Below are positions 1 to 5,196 of a DNA stretch of 5,224 nt, one piece after another. The translations under genes were made by a program, and so were the position numbers. The notes under the pieces were generated by a model, which ran no database searches, was not told the DNA's origin, and worked only from the letters and a program-made list of their open reading frames with translations. This DNA comes from Deltaproteobacteria bacterium (GTDB lineage Bacteria; Desulfobacterota; Dissulfuribacteria; Dissulfuribacterales; UBA3076): positions 1 through 5,224 of the forward strand of contig JAUWHV010000122.1 in the NCBI GenBank assembly GCA_030605675.1, in the 5' to 3' direction. How positions within the stretch are numbered: the stretch's first letter is position 1; each line of letters starts with the position of its first letter.

Positions 1-360
1 CACTGTACCATACCTGGTATACTGGCTGATCTTCTTTCTTCCTGCCTCACCTTCCTTTTTTAATGCCTCAAGGTGCGGGATGGCTACTGTAAGGAGCTGA
101 ATAATGATGGAGGCGCTGATGTAAGGCATTATGCCCAAAGATAAAATGGACATATTCTCAAGCGCCCCACCGGAAAACATATTGAACATACCAAACAGCG
201 TCCCCTGGGCACGATCGAAAAAGGACGCCATGGCCGCGACATCAATACCAGGAGTAGGGATTTGGACTCCAACCCGATATACAGCCAGCATAAGCAACGT
301 AAAACCAATGCGTTTACGCAGCTCCGGTATTTGGCCTATACCCCCTAATCCCTTAAACAA
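1..360 (-). CDS. secY: Preprotein translocase subunit SecY, N-terminal 120 residues (cut by window edge)
   Basis: SecY forms the protein-conducting channel of the Sec translocon in the inner membrane and works with SecE, SecG, SecA and the ribosome. My translation of the minus strand begins FKGLGGIGQIPELRKRIGFT after the start. The conserved IPELRKRI stretch (residues 11-18) precedes a first hydrophobic segment (about 19-37). After PTPGID (35-40) comes the plug region with FSGGALENMSILSLG (62-76), then a second membrane segment (about 75-93). The fragment ends in QYTRYGTV (113-120), a conserved SecY motif. The start is a TTG, chosen because AGGAGG lies 6 nt upstream and no ATG follows until residue 44. 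It overlaps the last 8 nt of rplO, which suggests translational coupling. Nothing is unusual in the visible part; the remaining roughly 300 residues lie outside the window. Confidence 0.95.
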   Translation of the reverse strand, partial: MFKGLGGIGQIPELRKRIGFTLLMLAVYRVGVQIPTPGIDVAAMASFFDRAQGTLFGMFNMFSGGALENMSILSLGIMPYISASIIIQLLTVAIPHLEALKKEGEAGRKKISQYTRYGTV

Positions 361-826
361 TATTGGCCTCCTGGCCCCGGTCCGCAATGACCTCTATCCG
401 TCCGCCAGCAGTCTCTATTTTATTTTTAGCAGTTTCGCTGACCGCGTGGGCGCGAACCGTTACCGGCTGCTGTATCTCTCCGTCACCTAATATTTTCAGG
501 AGATGATGGCGCTTACATACTAGTCCCAATGCTTTCAAAACGGCGATATCCACCACTCCCTCATGCCTGATCTCTGACAGATTACCAATGTTCAATACGC
601 CGTAGACTTTTCTGAAACGGTTCTTGAAACCCCTTTTCGGGAGTTTCCTATACAACGGCATCTGGCCGCCTTCGAATCCTGGACGAATACTGCCGCCGGA
701 TCGGGATTTTTGGCCATTCTCACCCCGACAGGCCGTTTTCCCATGTCCGGACCCCGGCCCTCTTCCAACGCGTTTTTTCCCGCGTTTGGATCCGGGATGA
801 GGTCTTAATGAATCCAATGTAATCAT
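353..826 (-). CDS. rplO: 50S ribosomal protein L15
   Basis: L15 (uL15) is a large-subunit protein that binds 23S rRNA and joins late in assembly. The 157-residue product has the usual layout. A basic, glycine-rich N-terminal arm with GRGPGSGHGKTACRG (21-35) and GGQMPLYRKLPKRGF (53-67) reaches into the rRNA core. The C-terminal globular part carries the family signature around AHAVSETAKNKIETAGG (126-142). A longer frame opens at TTG 850, but the ATG at 826 has AGGAG 5 nt upstream and gives the typical MITLDSLRP start. It follows rpsE after only 28 nt, where rpmD would normally sit, and its TAA stop overlaps the secY start by 8 nt. It is the only gene here ending in TAA. Confidence 0.97.
   Translation of the reverse strand: MITLDSLRPHPGSKRGKKRVGRGPGSGHGKTACRGENGQKSRSGGSIRPGFEGGQMPLYRKLPKRGFKNRFRKVYGVLNIGNLSEIRHEGVVDIAVLKALGLVCKRHHLLKILGDGEIQQPVTVRAHAVSETAKNKIETAGGRIEVIADRGQEANIV
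367..372 (-). promoter_or_regulatory. Shine-Dalgarno sequence of secY, inside the rplO 3' end
   Basis: The minus strand reads AGGAGG, followed by a 6-nt spacer and TTG. It is a perfect anti-16S match at ideal spacing, and it decides the TTG start of secY. It lies within the rplO coding sequence, so ribosomes finishing rplO pass directly over it. Confidence 0.8.
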
Positions 827-831
827 ATGGG

Positions 832-836
832 CTCCT
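832..836 (-). promoter_or_regulatory. Shine-Dalgarno sequence deciding the rplO start
   Basis: The minus strand reads AGGAG, then CCCAT, then the ATG at 826. It lies downstream of the possible TTG start at 850 and so supports the shorter 157-residue L15. Confidence 0.7.
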
Positions 837-854
837 GATAAATTCCTCAATTCC

Positions 855-1349
855 CTATTCTACGGTTTTGCCCCGGCACTTTGCCCTGGATACGGAAATA
901 CGTAAGACTTCCAGACCATTAAATGTGGCATGCATTACATTGTGTGGATTGTTGGAGCCAAGGCACTTTGTCAATATATCCTGAATTCCCGCTGCCTCCA
1001 TAATCGCCCTTACTACAGCTCCGGCTATAACTCCGGTACCTGGTGACGCAGGTTTCAACAAAACCCTGCCTGCACCAAAATGGCCTATCACTTCGTGAGG
1101 TATGGTTTTGTTTACCATCGGTATCTTGATCATAGACTTAGTGGCCTTGTCACGGGCTTTTCTGAGGGCCTCAGGAACTTCTCTGGCCTTTCCCATGGCA
1201 AAACCAACTTTACCGGCCCCATCACCCACCACCGAAAGAGCACTAAAGCTGAATCGTCTTCCGCCTTTGACCACCTTAGACACCCGGTTAATATAGACTA
1301 CTTTTTCTATCAGTTCTTGTTCATTATCTATATGTTGTTTCTGCAACAT
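855..1349 (-). CDS. rpsE: 30S ribosomal protein S5
   Basis: S5 (uS5) is a small-subunit protein near the mRNA entry channel that contributes to decoding accuracy and helicase activity. The 164-residue product has the N-terminal double-stranded RNA-binding-like domain with the signature around KGGRRFSFSAL (28-38) and GKVGFAMGKAREVPEALRKA (46-65). The C-terminal domain follows with PASPGTGVIAGAVVRAIMEA (100-119) and GSNNPHNVMHATFNGL (131-146). Two tandem ATG codons occur at 1352 and 1349. The purine stretch TAAGGGG abuts the first one, so the second, 5 nt from AAGG, is better placed; the difference is one residue. It follows rplR after about 30 nt. The rpmD gene expected downstream is missing. 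Confidence 0.97.
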   Translation of the reverse strand: MLQKQHIDNEQELIEKVVYINRVSKVVKGGRRFSFSALSVVGDGAGKVGFAMGKAREVPEALRKARDKATKSMIKIPMVNKTIPHEVIGHFGAGRVLLKPASPGTGVIAGAVVRAIMEAAGIQDILTKCLGSNNPHNVMHATFNGLEVLRISVSRAKCRGKTVE

Positions 1350-1379
1350 CATCCCCTTACAGCAGCTAACTATTATAAT

Positions 1380-1751
1380 TCAGAAATCAAGGCCGGCTTC
1401 TCTGGCCGCATCAGCAAGAGCCTTGATTCGGCCGTGATAAAGATATCCGCCACGATCAAATGCTATGGTATTTGCACCCTTTTCCTTAGCCCTTTGGGCA
1501 ATAATCCGGCCAACCTCTTTAGCCACAGCTTTTTTGTCTTCAAAATCGCCTGCCTTGCTTTTGATCTCAGGAGCTAAGGAAGAAGCAGCCGCAACTGTGA
1601 CACCTTGTTCATCATTGATAATCTGAGCGTATATGTGTTTGCTGCTCCGAAAGACTACCATCCGCGGGCGCTCTGCTGTCCCTGATATATGCTTTCGTAT
1701 GTGCTGTTTACGCCTTAAACGCGCCTTCAGCCTAGGGCTGGTCTTTGCCAT
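1380..1751 (-). CDS. rplR: 50S ribosomal protein L18
   Basis: L18 (uL18) binds 5S rRNA and, with L5, attaches the 5S particle to the central protuberance of the large subunit. The 123-residue product has a basic N-terminal tail (RLKARLRRKQHIRKHISGT, residues 7-25), RPRMVVFRSSKHIYAQII (28-45) and the conserved ending FDRGGYLYHGRIKALADAAREAGL (98-121, typical of the family). The frame extends upstream to TTG 1769 and ATG 1763. The ATG at 1751 gives the normal start MAKTSPR and has a weak GGA 7 nt upstream; no Shine-Dalgarno sequence precedes the ATG at 1763. It lies 45 nt after rplF, the widest spacer here, and ends in TGA. Confidence 0.96.
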   Translation of the reverse strand: MAKTSPRLKARLRRKQHIRKHISGTAERPRMVVFRSSKHIYAQIINDEQGVTVAAASSLAPEIKSKAGDFEDKKAVAKEVGRIIAQRAKEKGANTIAFDRGGYLYHGRIKALADAAREAGLDF

Positions 1752-1796
1752 AATTATTTCCATATGCAATATTGCTAATGATTCTAAATTCCATAA

Positions 1797-2342
1797 CTAC
1801 TGTGCAGCAGTCTTTCCAGCTTTGCGGATTATCTGTTCATCCGCATACCTGATTCCCTTGCCTTTATAAGGCTCTGGTGGCCTAAGAGACCGGATTCTCG
1901 AAGCAGTAAGTCCCAAAAGCTCCTTATCATATCCCTCCAGGATTACCCGAATTTCCTTTTGCCGCTCTACCCGAGCCTTGATTCCTTCAGGAAGAGGAAA
2001 CTCTATTGGATGAGAATAGCCAACGTGAAAAACCAGCTCATTCTCCTTCTCCTCAATTTTATAACCGACTCCTATTACCAGAAGCTCCCGCGTAAATCCT
2101 CTTGTGACCCCAACTACCATGTTGTTTATAAGTGTTCGAAACAACCCATGTATTGATCGACCCTGCCTTGTATCATCAACTCTCCTGACTACCAGGTATT
2201 CACCATCTTTTTCAACACTTGCCAAGGGATGTACTTCCCGGCTCAAGGTACCTTTGGGACCCTGAACAGTAATAATACGTCCATCTATGGTGACCTTGGC
2301 CCCTGAAGGGACGTTTATGGGTCTTTTACCGATTCGAGACAT
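1797..2342 (-). CDS. rplF: 50S ribosomal protein L6
   Basis: L6 (uL6) sits at the base of the L7/L12 stalk near the sarcin-ricin loop and supports elongation-factor binding. The 181-residue product starts MSRIGKRPINVPSGAKV, the family-typical N-terminus. It has two repeated L6 domains, the first including VQGPKGTLSREVHPL (26-40). The second ends with the signature PPEPYKGKGIRYADE (155-169) and a basic tail. A longer frame opens at TTG 2363 inside the end of rpsH, but GGAG (in TGGAGT) 7 nt before the ATG at 2342 fixes the start. The spacer to the rpsH stop is 14 nt, and the ribosome-binding site lies within it. Confidence 0.97.
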   Translation of the reverse strand: MSRIGKRPINVPSGAKVTIDGRIITVQGPKGTLSREVHPLASVEKDGEYLVVRRVDDTRQGRSIHGLFRTLINNMVVGVTRGFTRELLVIGVGYKIEEKENELVFHVGYSHPIEFPLPEGIKARVERQKEIRVILEGYDKELLGLTASRIRSLRPPEPYKGKGIRYADEQIIRKAGKTAAQ

Positions 2343-2349
2343 GAAAAAA

Positions 2350-2354
2350 CTCCA
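2350..2354 (-). promoter_or_regulatory. Shine-Dalgarno sequence deciding the rplF start
   Basis: The minus strand reads TGGAG, then a 7-nt spacer of mostly T, then the ATG at 2342. It sits in the 14-nt rpsH-rplF spacer and rules out the longer start at 2363, which overlaps rpsH. Confidence 0.65.
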
Positions 2355-2356
2355 GA

Positions 2357-2752
2357 CTACCAAATGGCGCAGAGAACTTCTCCGCCCACGTTATTTTGCC
2401 TGGCCTCGACATCTGTCATGATGCCCTTTGATGTAGAAATCATTGCTGTGCCAAGCCCAGATCTTATCTTTGGAATTGTGCCTTTTTTACAATATACACG
2501 GCGTCCAGGAGTGCTTATTCGCTTTAATCCGAGAATAATAGGCTGCCCATCAGAGTATCTGAGAAACAAACGAAGAATTTTCTGTCGTCTGTCCTTAAAA
2601 ATACGAAAGTTGCTTACATATCCTTCTTTCTTAAGAAGTTTTGCAATTCCCACCTTCAAATTAGAGGAAGGAATATCAACCCTATCATGCCTTGCTTTAT
2701 TGGCATTTCTGAGCCGCGTAAGCATATCCGCTACAGGATCAGTCATAGACAT
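2357..2752 (-). CDS. rpsH: 30S ribosomal protein S8
   Basis: S8 (uS8) is a primary 16S rRNA-binding protein of the central domain and, in E. coli, the translational repressor of the spc operon. The 131-residue product begins MSMTDPVADMLTRLRNA, the standard N-terminus. It contains IPSSNLKVGIAKLLKKEGY (27-45) and RISTPGRRVY (78-87). It ends with the signature GTAMISTSKGIMTD (101-114) and GGEVLCAIW (123-131), where the RNA-binding loop lies. TTG 2758 and ATG 2746 are alternatives. The ATG at 2752 is preferred because GGGAG is 9 nt upstream and residues 1-4 match the family. Whether it represses this operon cannot be told: I found no clear mimic of the 16S site near rplE. Confidence 0.97.
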   Translation of the reverse strand: MSMTDPVADMLTRLRNANKARHDRVDIPSSNLKVGIAKLLKKEGYVSNFRIFKDRRQKILRLFLRYSDGQPIILGLKRISTPGRRVYCKKGTIPKIRSGLGTAMISTSKGIMTDVEARQNNVGGEVLCAIW

Positions 2753-2761
2753 ATTCAAGCT

Positions 2762-2766
2762 CTCCC
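2762..2766 (-). promoter_or_regulatory. Shine-Dalgarno sequence of rpsH
   Basis: The minus strand reads GGGAG, 9 nt before the ATG at 2752, 3 nt before TTG 2758 and 15 nt before ATG 2746. Only the 2752 start has workable spacing. Confidence 0.6.
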
Positions 2767-2786
2767 AAATGTATGGAGTTTTACAA

Positions 2787-2972
2787 CTACCAACTGGCTT
2801 TGGTTACCCCGGGAATTACCCCCTGGGATGCCATTTTTCTGAAACATATTCTGCATAAGCCGAATTTTCTGATAAAGGCACGTGGACGGCCACAAACCGG
2901 ACATCTATTATACTTTCTGACACCAAACTTAGGTTTCCTCTGTGCCTTATTTATCAACGCCTTTTTAGCCAA
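2787..2972 (-). CDS. rpsN: 30S ribosomal protein S14, zinc-binding (type Z)
   Basis: S14 (uS14) binds 16S rRNA in the head of the small subunit. This is the short 61-residue form with a zinc ribbon made by C24-x2-C27 (CPVCGRP) and C40-x2-C43 (CRICFRK). It ends GVIPGVTKASW, as the family does; the long cysteine-free form is about 100 residues. The start is TTG, read as Met to give the canonical MAKKALI. AGGAG lies 6 nt upstream, and there is no in-frame ATG between the rplE stop and this point. The spacer to rplE is 20 nt and that to rpsH 34 nt. Presence of the zinc form within the spc order separates this organism from Cyanobacteria and Chlamydiae, where S14 is encoded elsewhere. Confidence 0.96.
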   Translation of the reverse strand: MAKKALINKAQRKPKFGVRKYNRCPVCGRPRAFIRKFGLCRICFRKMASQGVIPGVTKASW

Positions 2973-2978
2973 AGGTCT

Positions 2979-2983
2979 CTCCT
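2979..2983 (-). promoter_or_regulatory. Shine-Dalgarno sequence of rpsN supporting a TTG start
   Basis: The minus strand reads GAGGAG, with AGGAG 6 nt before TTG 2972. The strength and spacing of the site, together with the conserved protein start, make TTG the real initiation codon. Confidence 0.7.
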
Positions 2984-2992
2984 CAATAAACT

Positions 2993-3532
2993 CTACTTAC
3001 GAAACGGCATGCCTAAAACATCCAACAAGTACCGAGATTCATCATCGGTTTTTGCACTCGTAACTATCGTCACATTCATTCCCTTGATCTTGTCTATTTT
3101 GTCATAGTCGATCTCCGGAAAGATAATCTGTTCCTTAACACCCAAAGTGTAATTACCCTTTCCATCAAAAGCCTTTGGCGATACGCCCCTGAAATCCCTG
3201 ATCCGGGGAATAGCAATATTAATAAACTTCGTGAGAAAATCATACATTCGTCGCCTTCTAAGTGTCACACAACACCCTATGGGCATTCCTTCTCTTAACT
3301 TAAAGGCTGCAATTGATTTCTTTGCCCTCGTGACTACCGGTTTTTGTCCGGATATAAAGGTTAATTCCTCAACCGCAGAGTCTATTATTTTTGGATTTTC
3401 AATTGCCTCACCAAGCCCCATATTCAAAATCACTTTTTCGATTTTGGGCACCTGGTGGGAATTCTTATATCCAAAATGTTCCATTAATTCCGGAACACAT
3501 TCTTTCTTATATTTCTCTTCTAAGAAAACCAT
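2993..3532 (-). CDS. rplE: 50S ribosomal protein L5
   Basis: L5 (uL5) binds 5S rRNA in the central protuberance and contacts P-site tRNA. The 179-residue product has the usual length. It carries VPKIEKVILNMGLGEA (28-43), the L5 signature. It continues with SGQKPVVTRAKKSIAAFKLREG (61-82), LRRRRMYDFLTKFINIAIPRIRDFRG (91-116), GNYTLGVKEQIIFPEIDYDK (126-145) and the terminal LLDVLGMPFRK. A TTG at 3550 would add six residues, but it overlaps the Shine-Dalgarno sequence. GGAGG is 9 nt before the ATG at 3532, which gives the normal start. It lies 21 nt after rplX. In E. coli the S8 repressor site is at this start; here no equivalent hairpin is apparent by eye. Confidence 0.97.
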   Translation of the reverse strand: MVFLEEKYKKECVPELMEHFGYKNSHQVPKIEKVILNMGLGEAIENPKIIDSAVEELTFISGQKPVVTRAKKSIAAFKLREGMPIGCCVTLRRRRMYDFLTKFINIAIPRIRDFRGVSPKAFDGKGNYTLGVKEQIIFPEIDYDKIDKIKGMNVTIVTSAKTDDESRYLLDVLGMPFRK

Positions 3533-3541
3533 GCCTAAATG

Positions 3542-3546
3542 CCTCC
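3542..3546 (-). promoter_or_regulatory. Shine-Dalgarno sequence deciding the rplE start
   Basis: The minus strand reads GGAGG, 9 nt before the ATG at 3532. The upstream TTG at 3550 precedes and abuts this motif, so it cannot be served by it. Confidence 0.65.
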
Positions 3547-3553
3547 ACAAAAC

Positions 3554-3889
3554 CTACTTTTTTTCTGTCGGAATGACCTCTCCGCATTTCTTGCAGACGC
3601 GGACTTTATTGCCATCTCCCAAAACTTTCCTGGATATTCGCGCTGACTCAGTACATTTGGGGCAAATTAGCATGAGATTAGACAAGTGGATGGATGCTTC
3701 CTTCTCTAAAATACCGCCACTTGTACCAGGACCTGGTTTTGTATGGCGCTTGACCATCTGTGCGCCCTCAACAAGTGCTCTTGCCTTTGCAGGCAAAATG
3801 GAGAGGATCTTGCCGACCTTACCCTTGTCCCGGCCGGCCTTTACCATTACCCGGTCATTTTTTCTCAGATATGTCTTTACGGTCTTCAT
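3554..3889 (-). CDS. rplX: 50S ribosomal protein L24, with zinc-ribbon C-terminus
   Basis: L24 (uL24) is an assembly initiator that binds the 5' region of 23S rRNA and lies near the polypeptide exit. The 111-residue product starts MKTVKTYLRKNDRVMV. It has the KOW motif around VKAGRDKGKVGKILSI (16-31), then MVKRHTKPGPGTSGGILEKE (45-64). The C-terminus contains CPKC (76-79) and CKKC (99-102), a four-cysteine zinc ribbon found in many bacterial L24 proteins. AAGGAG lies 9 nt before the ATG, within the 18-nt spacer after rplN. Together with the zinc form of S14, this means two of the ribosomal proteins here should bind zinc. Confidence 0.97.
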   Translation of the reverse strand: MKTVKTYLRKNDRVMVKAGRDKGKVGKILSILPAKARALVEGAQMVKRHTKPGPGTSGGILEKEASIHLSNLMLICPKCTESARISRKVLGDGNKVRVCKKCGEVIPTEKK

Positions 3890-3907
3890 TGACCCGGTCT
3901 CCTTCGA

Positions 3908-4276
3908 CTAAAGCACCTCGGGTGCAAGCGATATTATCTTCATGTAACGCTTTGCCCTTAATTCCCTTGCCACTGGTCCGAAAATTCGAGTACCTACCGG
4001 TTCTCCATATTGATTTATCAAAACCGCTGCATTCTCGTCGAACCGTATCCAAGAACCATCAACCCTGGATATCTCCTTCTTGGTCCGTACTACAACGGCT
4101 TTAACCACCTCACCTTTTTTCACTTTGGAATTTGGTATGGCCTCCTTGACCGAAGCAACTACCGTATCCCCTATACTTGCAACACGCCTACGGGTTCCGC
4201 CCAAAACCCGGATACAACACACGCGTTTTGCACCGGAATTATCCGCGACATTTAATAATGTTTCTTGCTGGATCAT
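3908..4276 (-). CDS. rplN: 50S ribosomal protein L14
   Basis: L14 (uL14) is a highly conserved large-subunit protein that binds 23S rRNA. It forms an intersubunit bridge with 16S rRNA and is the docking site of the silencing factor RsfS. The 122-residue product has the exact usual length. It begins MIQQETLLNVADNSGAKRV, continues with GDTVVASVKEAIP (37-49) and KKGEVVKAVVVRTKKE (53-68), and ends GEPVGTRIFGPVARELR (91-107), all family hallmarks. AAGGA lies 7 nt before the ATG. Spacers are 29 nt to rpsQ and 18 nt to rplX. Nothing is unusual. Confidence 0.98.
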   Translation of the reverse strand: MIQQETLLNVADNSGAKRVCCIRVLGGTRRRVASIGDTVVASVKEAIPNSKVKKGEVVKAVVVRTKKEISRVDGSWIRFDENAAVLINQYGEPVGTRIFGPVARELRAKRYMKIISLAPEVL

Positions 4277-4305
4277 GATATGATCCTTTCCTTTCTTTTC
4301 CTATT

Positions 4306-4566
4306 CTAGAGTGCCTTTTCAAGAATTCCTTTAACAAGCCAACGTTTGCGTCGACTCAGGGGACGATACTCTTCTATTAGAATTTTGTCGCCTATTCTGC
4401 AATTATTTTCTACATCATGAGCCATATACTTCTTTTGCCGCTGTATATACTTCCCATATATCGGATGCTGTACTCGCCGAACAACCTTAACAAGCACTGT
4501 CTTGTCCATCTTGTCGCTGGCAACAGTGCCGATAAGTGTTCTACGAGATTTCTTGTCGGCTTTCAT
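4306..4566 (-). CDS. rpsQ: 30S ribosomal protein S17
   Basis: S17 (uS17) is a primary 16S rRNA-binding protein of the 5' domain with an OB fold. The 86-residue product contains LIGTVASDKMDKTVLVKV (11-28), HPIYGKYIQRQKKYMAHDV (34-52) and the C-terminal signature GDKILIEEYRPLSRRKRW (59-76). A frame opens at GTG 4581, but the ATG at 4566 is preferred because AGGGAG lies 6 nt upstream and MKADKKSRR is a normal start. The start lies inside the end of rpmC: the two frames overlap by 26 nt, an unusually long overlap for this gene pair, discussed under rpmC. Confidence 0.97.
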   Translation of the reverse strand: MKADKKSRRTLIGTVASDKMDKTVLVKVVRRVQHPIYGKYIQRQKKYMAHDVENNCRIGDKILIEEYRPLSRRKRWLVKGILEKAL

Positions 4567-4783
4567 GCCCTGCTCCCTCACTAGACCTCAAAATCAATAA
4601 CTTCTCCGCCAGTACTGTTTTAGCTCTTGCTATTGAACGCCTCACAGTACGAATCCTCATTATGTTTTCCAATTGGTGAGTAGCTTGCTGAAACCGTAGA
4701 TTAAAAAGCTCCTGTCGAAGGTCCTTTTCTTTCTGTTGAATTTCTTCTATGCTCAATTCCCTAAGTACATCAGCTACGCTCAT
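4541..4783 (-). CDS. rpmC: 50S ribosomal protein L29, with an extended C-terminal tail
   Basis: L29 (uL29) is a small helical protein at the polypeptide exit, part of the site where trigger factor and the signal recognition particle dock. The 80-residue product has MSVADVLRELSIEEIQQKE, then LRQELFNLRFQQATHQLENI (22-41) and IRTVRRSIARAKTVLAEK (44-61), the two-helix hairpin of the family. L29 usually ends near residue 60-70. Here a tail LLILRSSEGAGHESRQEIS continues, overlapping rpsQ by 26 nt. It starts on an ATGA overlap with rplP (4 nt), with AGGAG 9 nt upstream. The tail could be genuine or could result from a one-base error in the assembly. The core identity is certain; the C-terminal end is less so. 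Confidence 0.93.
   Translation of the reverse strand: MSVADVLRELSIEEIQQKEKDLRQELFNLRFQQATHQLENIMRIRTVRRSIARAKTVLAEKLLILRSSEGAGHESRQEIS
4573..4578 (-). promoter_or_regulatory. Shine-Dalgarno sequence of rpsQ, inside rpmC
   Basis: The minus strand reads AGGGAG, 6 nt before the ATG at 4566. It lies in the coding sequence of rpmC, just after a tandem TAG-TGA in another frame (4578-4583). Confidence 0.65.
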
Positions 4784-5196
4784 GGCATCTCACTCCTGGC
4801 GACAACCTTAGTAGGAATAGGCAGTTTATATTGTGCCAGCCTCAAAGCCGCCCTGGCGGAAACCTCATCTACACCCTCCATCTCATAAAGCATCCTTCCT
4901 GGCTTTATCAGGGCTACCCATGAATCCACTGCACCCTTACCCTTACCCATTCTGGTCTCGGCGGGTTTACTGGTGACAGGCTTGTCCGGAAATATTCGTA
5001 TCCATATTTTTCCACGGCGCTTGACGCGCCTGGTAATAGCTATCCGAGCGGCCTCTATCTGTTGGGCTGTGATCCTGCCACGGCCAATAGCCTTAAGGCC
5101 GTAATCGCCAAAGGACAGGCTGTTTCCGCGTTGTGCCATGCCTTTTATGCGGCCTTTTTGTTGTTTGCGATATTTAACTTTCTTTGGGCTAAGCAT
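4780..5196 (-). CDS. rplP: 50S ribosomal protein L16
   Basis: L16 (uL16) is a late-assembling large-subunit protein that helps position aminoacyl-tRNA in the A site near the peptidyl-transferase centre. The 138-residue product has the usual length and begins MLSPKKVKYRKQQKGRIKG. It continues with FGDYGLKAIGRGRITAQQIEAAR (29-51), then RRGKIWIRIFPDKPVTSKP (60-78), ETRMGKGKG (80-88) and VALIKPGRMLYEM (94-106). The arginine at 82 matches the one hydroxylated in E. coli L16 (Arg81); whether it is modified here is unknown. GAGG lies 5 nt before the ATG. The start overlaps what appears to be the end of rpsC by 8 nt, and the TGA stop overlaps rpmC in ATGA. Confidence 0.98.
   Translation of the reverse strand: MLSPKKVKYRKQQKGRIKGMAQRGNSLSFGDYGLKAIGRGRITAQQIEAARIAITRRVKRRGKIWIRIFPDKPVTSKPAETRMGKGKGAVDSWVALIKPGRMLYEMEGVDEVSARAALRLAQYKLPIPTKVVARSEMP

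Noticed and set aside
131..490. A 119-codon forward-strand open frame.
   Set aside because: It is antisense to secY and rplO, both clearly coding on the minus strand.
1080..1577. A 165-codon forward-strand open frame.
   Set aside because: It is antisense to rpsE and rplR and crosses their spacer; its translation looks like a complement of those genes.
1752..1796. The widest spacer (45 nt, rplF to rplR) as a site for a promoter, terminator or small gene.
   Set aside because: It is AT-rich but too short for a gene, and I see neither a hairpin with a T-run nor a spaced -35/-10 pair on the minus strand.
2364..2858. A 164-codon forward-strand open frame.
   Set aside because: It is antisense to rpsH and rpsN and shows no recognisable domain.
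3533..3553. A possible S8-binding regulatory hairpin before rplE, as in the E. coli spc operon.
   Set aside because: I could not draw a convincing helix with the asymmetric S8 core around the rplE start. RNA folding and comparison with this organism's 16S helix 21 would be needed.
3231..3911. A 226-codon forward-strand open frame.
   Set aside because: It lies antisense to rplE and rplX, whose products match their families end to end. The forward translation resembles no family I know and has no consistent ribosome-binding context.
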